In this document: piece by piece, positions 15,899-16,835 of the stretch
How the letters are laid out: the number at the start of each line of letters is the position of its first letter
Numbering within the stretch: position 1 is the stretch's first letter
Assembly: GCA_003477045.1 (NCBI GenBank)
Contig: DMTS01000041.1
Location: forward strand, 5,586 to 22,420
DNA: 16,835 bases
Reading direction: 5' to 3'
From: Candidatus Delongbacteria bacterium
GTDB lineage: Bacteria > UBA4055
Position numbers and translations under genes: made by a program
The notes under the pieces: generated by a model
The model's database searches: none
What the model was told of the DNA's origin: nothing
What the model saw: the letters and a program-made list of their open reading frames with translations, nothing else

Positions 15899-16534
15899 TT
15901 ATTTTTCCTTGTTGCCTTTTACGAATTTTAGAGTGAAGCTTTTTCTAATATAACTGCCTAAGAAAAACAGAAGAATAATAAATATTAGAACTAAAAGGGT
16001 TCCCATTTTCAGCTCTTTGATCGCATTTTCAAGTGCAGACAGGTTTTCGGCGAAAATTTTTCCTACATAGATCCATACAGGAACGGATATCATCGCTGCA
16101 ATACCGTCGATCGTAAGAAACAGCCAGAAGGATTTTTTCCTCATTCCCACGAAAAAAAAGATAGGCGCACGGAAACCGGGAATGAATCTTCCTATAAAAA
16201 TTATTTTGTTCCCGTATCTTCTGAAAGCTATTGATGCGCTTCTGATCATATTAGGTTTAATTATTTTTGCAATATATCTATGCTTGCTGATCCGGACTCC
16301 CCAGCGCCTTCCGGCCCAGTAGATAATGCTGTCACCTATAAGCACCCCACTCATACTTACGAACAAAGCATGCCTGAAATGAACTGACCCGTCAGATATC
16401 ATTATGCCGCTTATTACTATAGGGATGTCTTCAGGAATCGGTAAACCTAATCCGCAGGCTATAAGTATAACAAATATAATCCACAAACTGACATTATCAC
16501 TCCGTGTTATAAAATCTAAAAGAAAACTAAACAT
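15899..16534 (-). CDS. DedA-family (SNARE-associated Golgi type) membrane protein
   Basis: 211 residues, a usual length for DedA proteins. Diagnostic parts are GLGLPIPEDIPIVISG (28-43), with an acidic residue in the re-entrant region, GDSIIYWAGRRWG (67-79) and FIGRFIPGFRAPIFFFVGM (113-131), which holds the conserved GRF-P-R core. Later membrane segments lie near 135-158 and 178-195. Family members are half-transporters or lipid flippases/scramblases; some recycle undecaprenyl phosphate or act in membrane homeostasis. The exact role here is unknown. The ribosome site is probably AGGGGG about 10 nt before the ATG. It is the first complete gene of the operon that ends at 11332. Confidence 0.92.
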   Translation of the reverse strand: MFSFLLDFITRSDNVSLWIIFVILIACGLGLPIPEDIPIVISGIMISDGSVHFRHALFVSMSGVLIGDSIIYWAGRRWGVRISKHRYIAKIIKPNMIRSASIAFRRYGNKIIFIGRFIPGFRAPIFFFVGMRKKSFWLFLTIDGIAAMISVPVWIYVGKIFAENLSALENAIKELKMGTLLVLIFIILLFFLGSYIRKSFTLKFVKGNKEK

Positions 16535-16560
16535 TTCGGAACATCCCCCTAATTCGGTAG

Positions 16561-16589
16561 AATTTATCTTTTATATTCGATATTGTCAA
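16561..16589 (-). promoter_or_regulatory. Candidate sigma-70 promoter for the DedA operon, inside the upstream gene
   Basis: On the minus strand, TTGACA (16589-16584, a perfect -35) is followed after 17 bp by TAAATT (16566-16561, a 4/6 -10). The -10 overlaps the stop codon of the truncated upstream gene. The start would fall near 16554, about 20 nt before the DedA ATG, leaving room for its AGGGGG ribosome site. The -10 match is modest, so read-through from upstream is an alternative. Confidence 0.5.
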
Positions 16590-16835
16590 GCTGTATTTCA
16601 ATTAGCGCTCCCGCAACCCAGGTGGGTTTGATTTTTCCGTACATTTCAGACATATCATCAGAAACAAGTCCGAGAATGTTTCCTCTGCATGGCCCTATGA
16701 GATATCTTAATACCTGCCCGACATCCCGCCCGTCGCTTTTAGCCTTTACACAGTGCTGATTATAAGTCCAGTGATCACCTCTTGACAGAATGTCCAGCCC
16801 TTCTTTGATCGAACGAAGTGCAATATCTAGCCCGC
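16564..16835 (-). CDS. Unidentified protein, C-terminal part (truncated by the window edge)
   Basis: The minus-strand frame entering at 16833 stays open for 89 codons and stops at TAA 16566-16564, so it is the C-terminal part of a longer gene. Recognisable stretches are IALRSIKEGLDILSRGDHW, RDVGQVLRYLIGPCRGNI and KPTWVAGALIEIQLDNIEY. The mix of a helical, soluble first half and a beta-like end suggests a cytoplasmic globular protein. I do not recognise the family. The coding look is good (no stops, normal composition), and the gap to the DedA ATG is 29 bp, so it may belong to the same operon. Confidence 0.7.
   Translation of the reverse strand, partial: GLDIALRSIKEGLDILSRGDHWTYNQHCVKAKSDGRDVGQVLRYLIGPCRGNILGLVSDDMSEMYGKIKPTWVAGALIEIQLDNIEYKR

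Overview
The window looks like chromosomal DNA from an AT-rich, Gram-negative bacterium of the Bacteroidota/FCB kind. The pointers are a TonB-dependent receptor that starts with a carboxypeptidase-regulatory-like domain instead of an STN domain, a DUF4249-like lipoprotein beside it, a ThrRS-like TGS/SAD-uridine-kinase fusion, several SPI/SPII signal peptides and outer-membrane barrels. A candidate phylum such as Delongbacteria is possible, but the sequence alone does not fix the taxon. There is no transposase, integrase, CRISPR array or phage gene.

Layout. (1) 1-4619, plus strand: a tightly packed accessory-looking operon of an ankyrin-repeat membrane protein, a large lipoprotein (MORN-like repeats, VIT-like domain, TonB C-terminal-like domain) and a small membrane protein with a RanBP2-type zinc finger. 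This block looks more AT-rich than the rest. (2) 8505-4674, minus strand: beta-barrel protein, TGS/SAD-uridine-kinase-like nucleoside kinase, and a secreted fusion of a YiiX-like papain-fold hydrolase with a dual-specificity phosphatase; gaps are about 13-15 bp. (3) 8651-10767, plus strand, divergent from block 2 across a 145-bp region holding an inverted repeat: a cyclic-nucleotide-binding coiled-coil protein translationally coupled to an MFS-like membrane protein. (4) A perfect 20-bp bidirectional terminator, then a minus-strand tRNA-Ser(GGA)-tRNA-Arg(ACG) unit with a clear sigma-70 promoter. (5) 11042-11331: no gene, but two diverged copies of a roughly 120-bp palindromic element in opposite orientations. 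(6) 16534-11332, minus strand: DedA-family protein, MFS transporter, TonB-dependent receptor and DUF4249-like lipoprotein in one operon, with a candidate promoter inside the 3' end of a truncated upstream gene at the window edge.

How the genes may work together. Block 6 reads as an envelope uptake module: receptor and surface lipoprotein at the outer membrane, MFS carrier and DedA protein at the inner membrane. Block 3 suggests ligand-controlled transport or membrane signalling. Block 1 has no function I can name; its eukaryote-like interaction modules and its membrane and lipoprotein parts suggest an envelope-spanning complex. The least explained non-coding signal is the pair of palindromic elements at 11066-11330: the stems stay paired in both copies although their sequence differs, and both loops are exactly 58 nt with conserved blocks.
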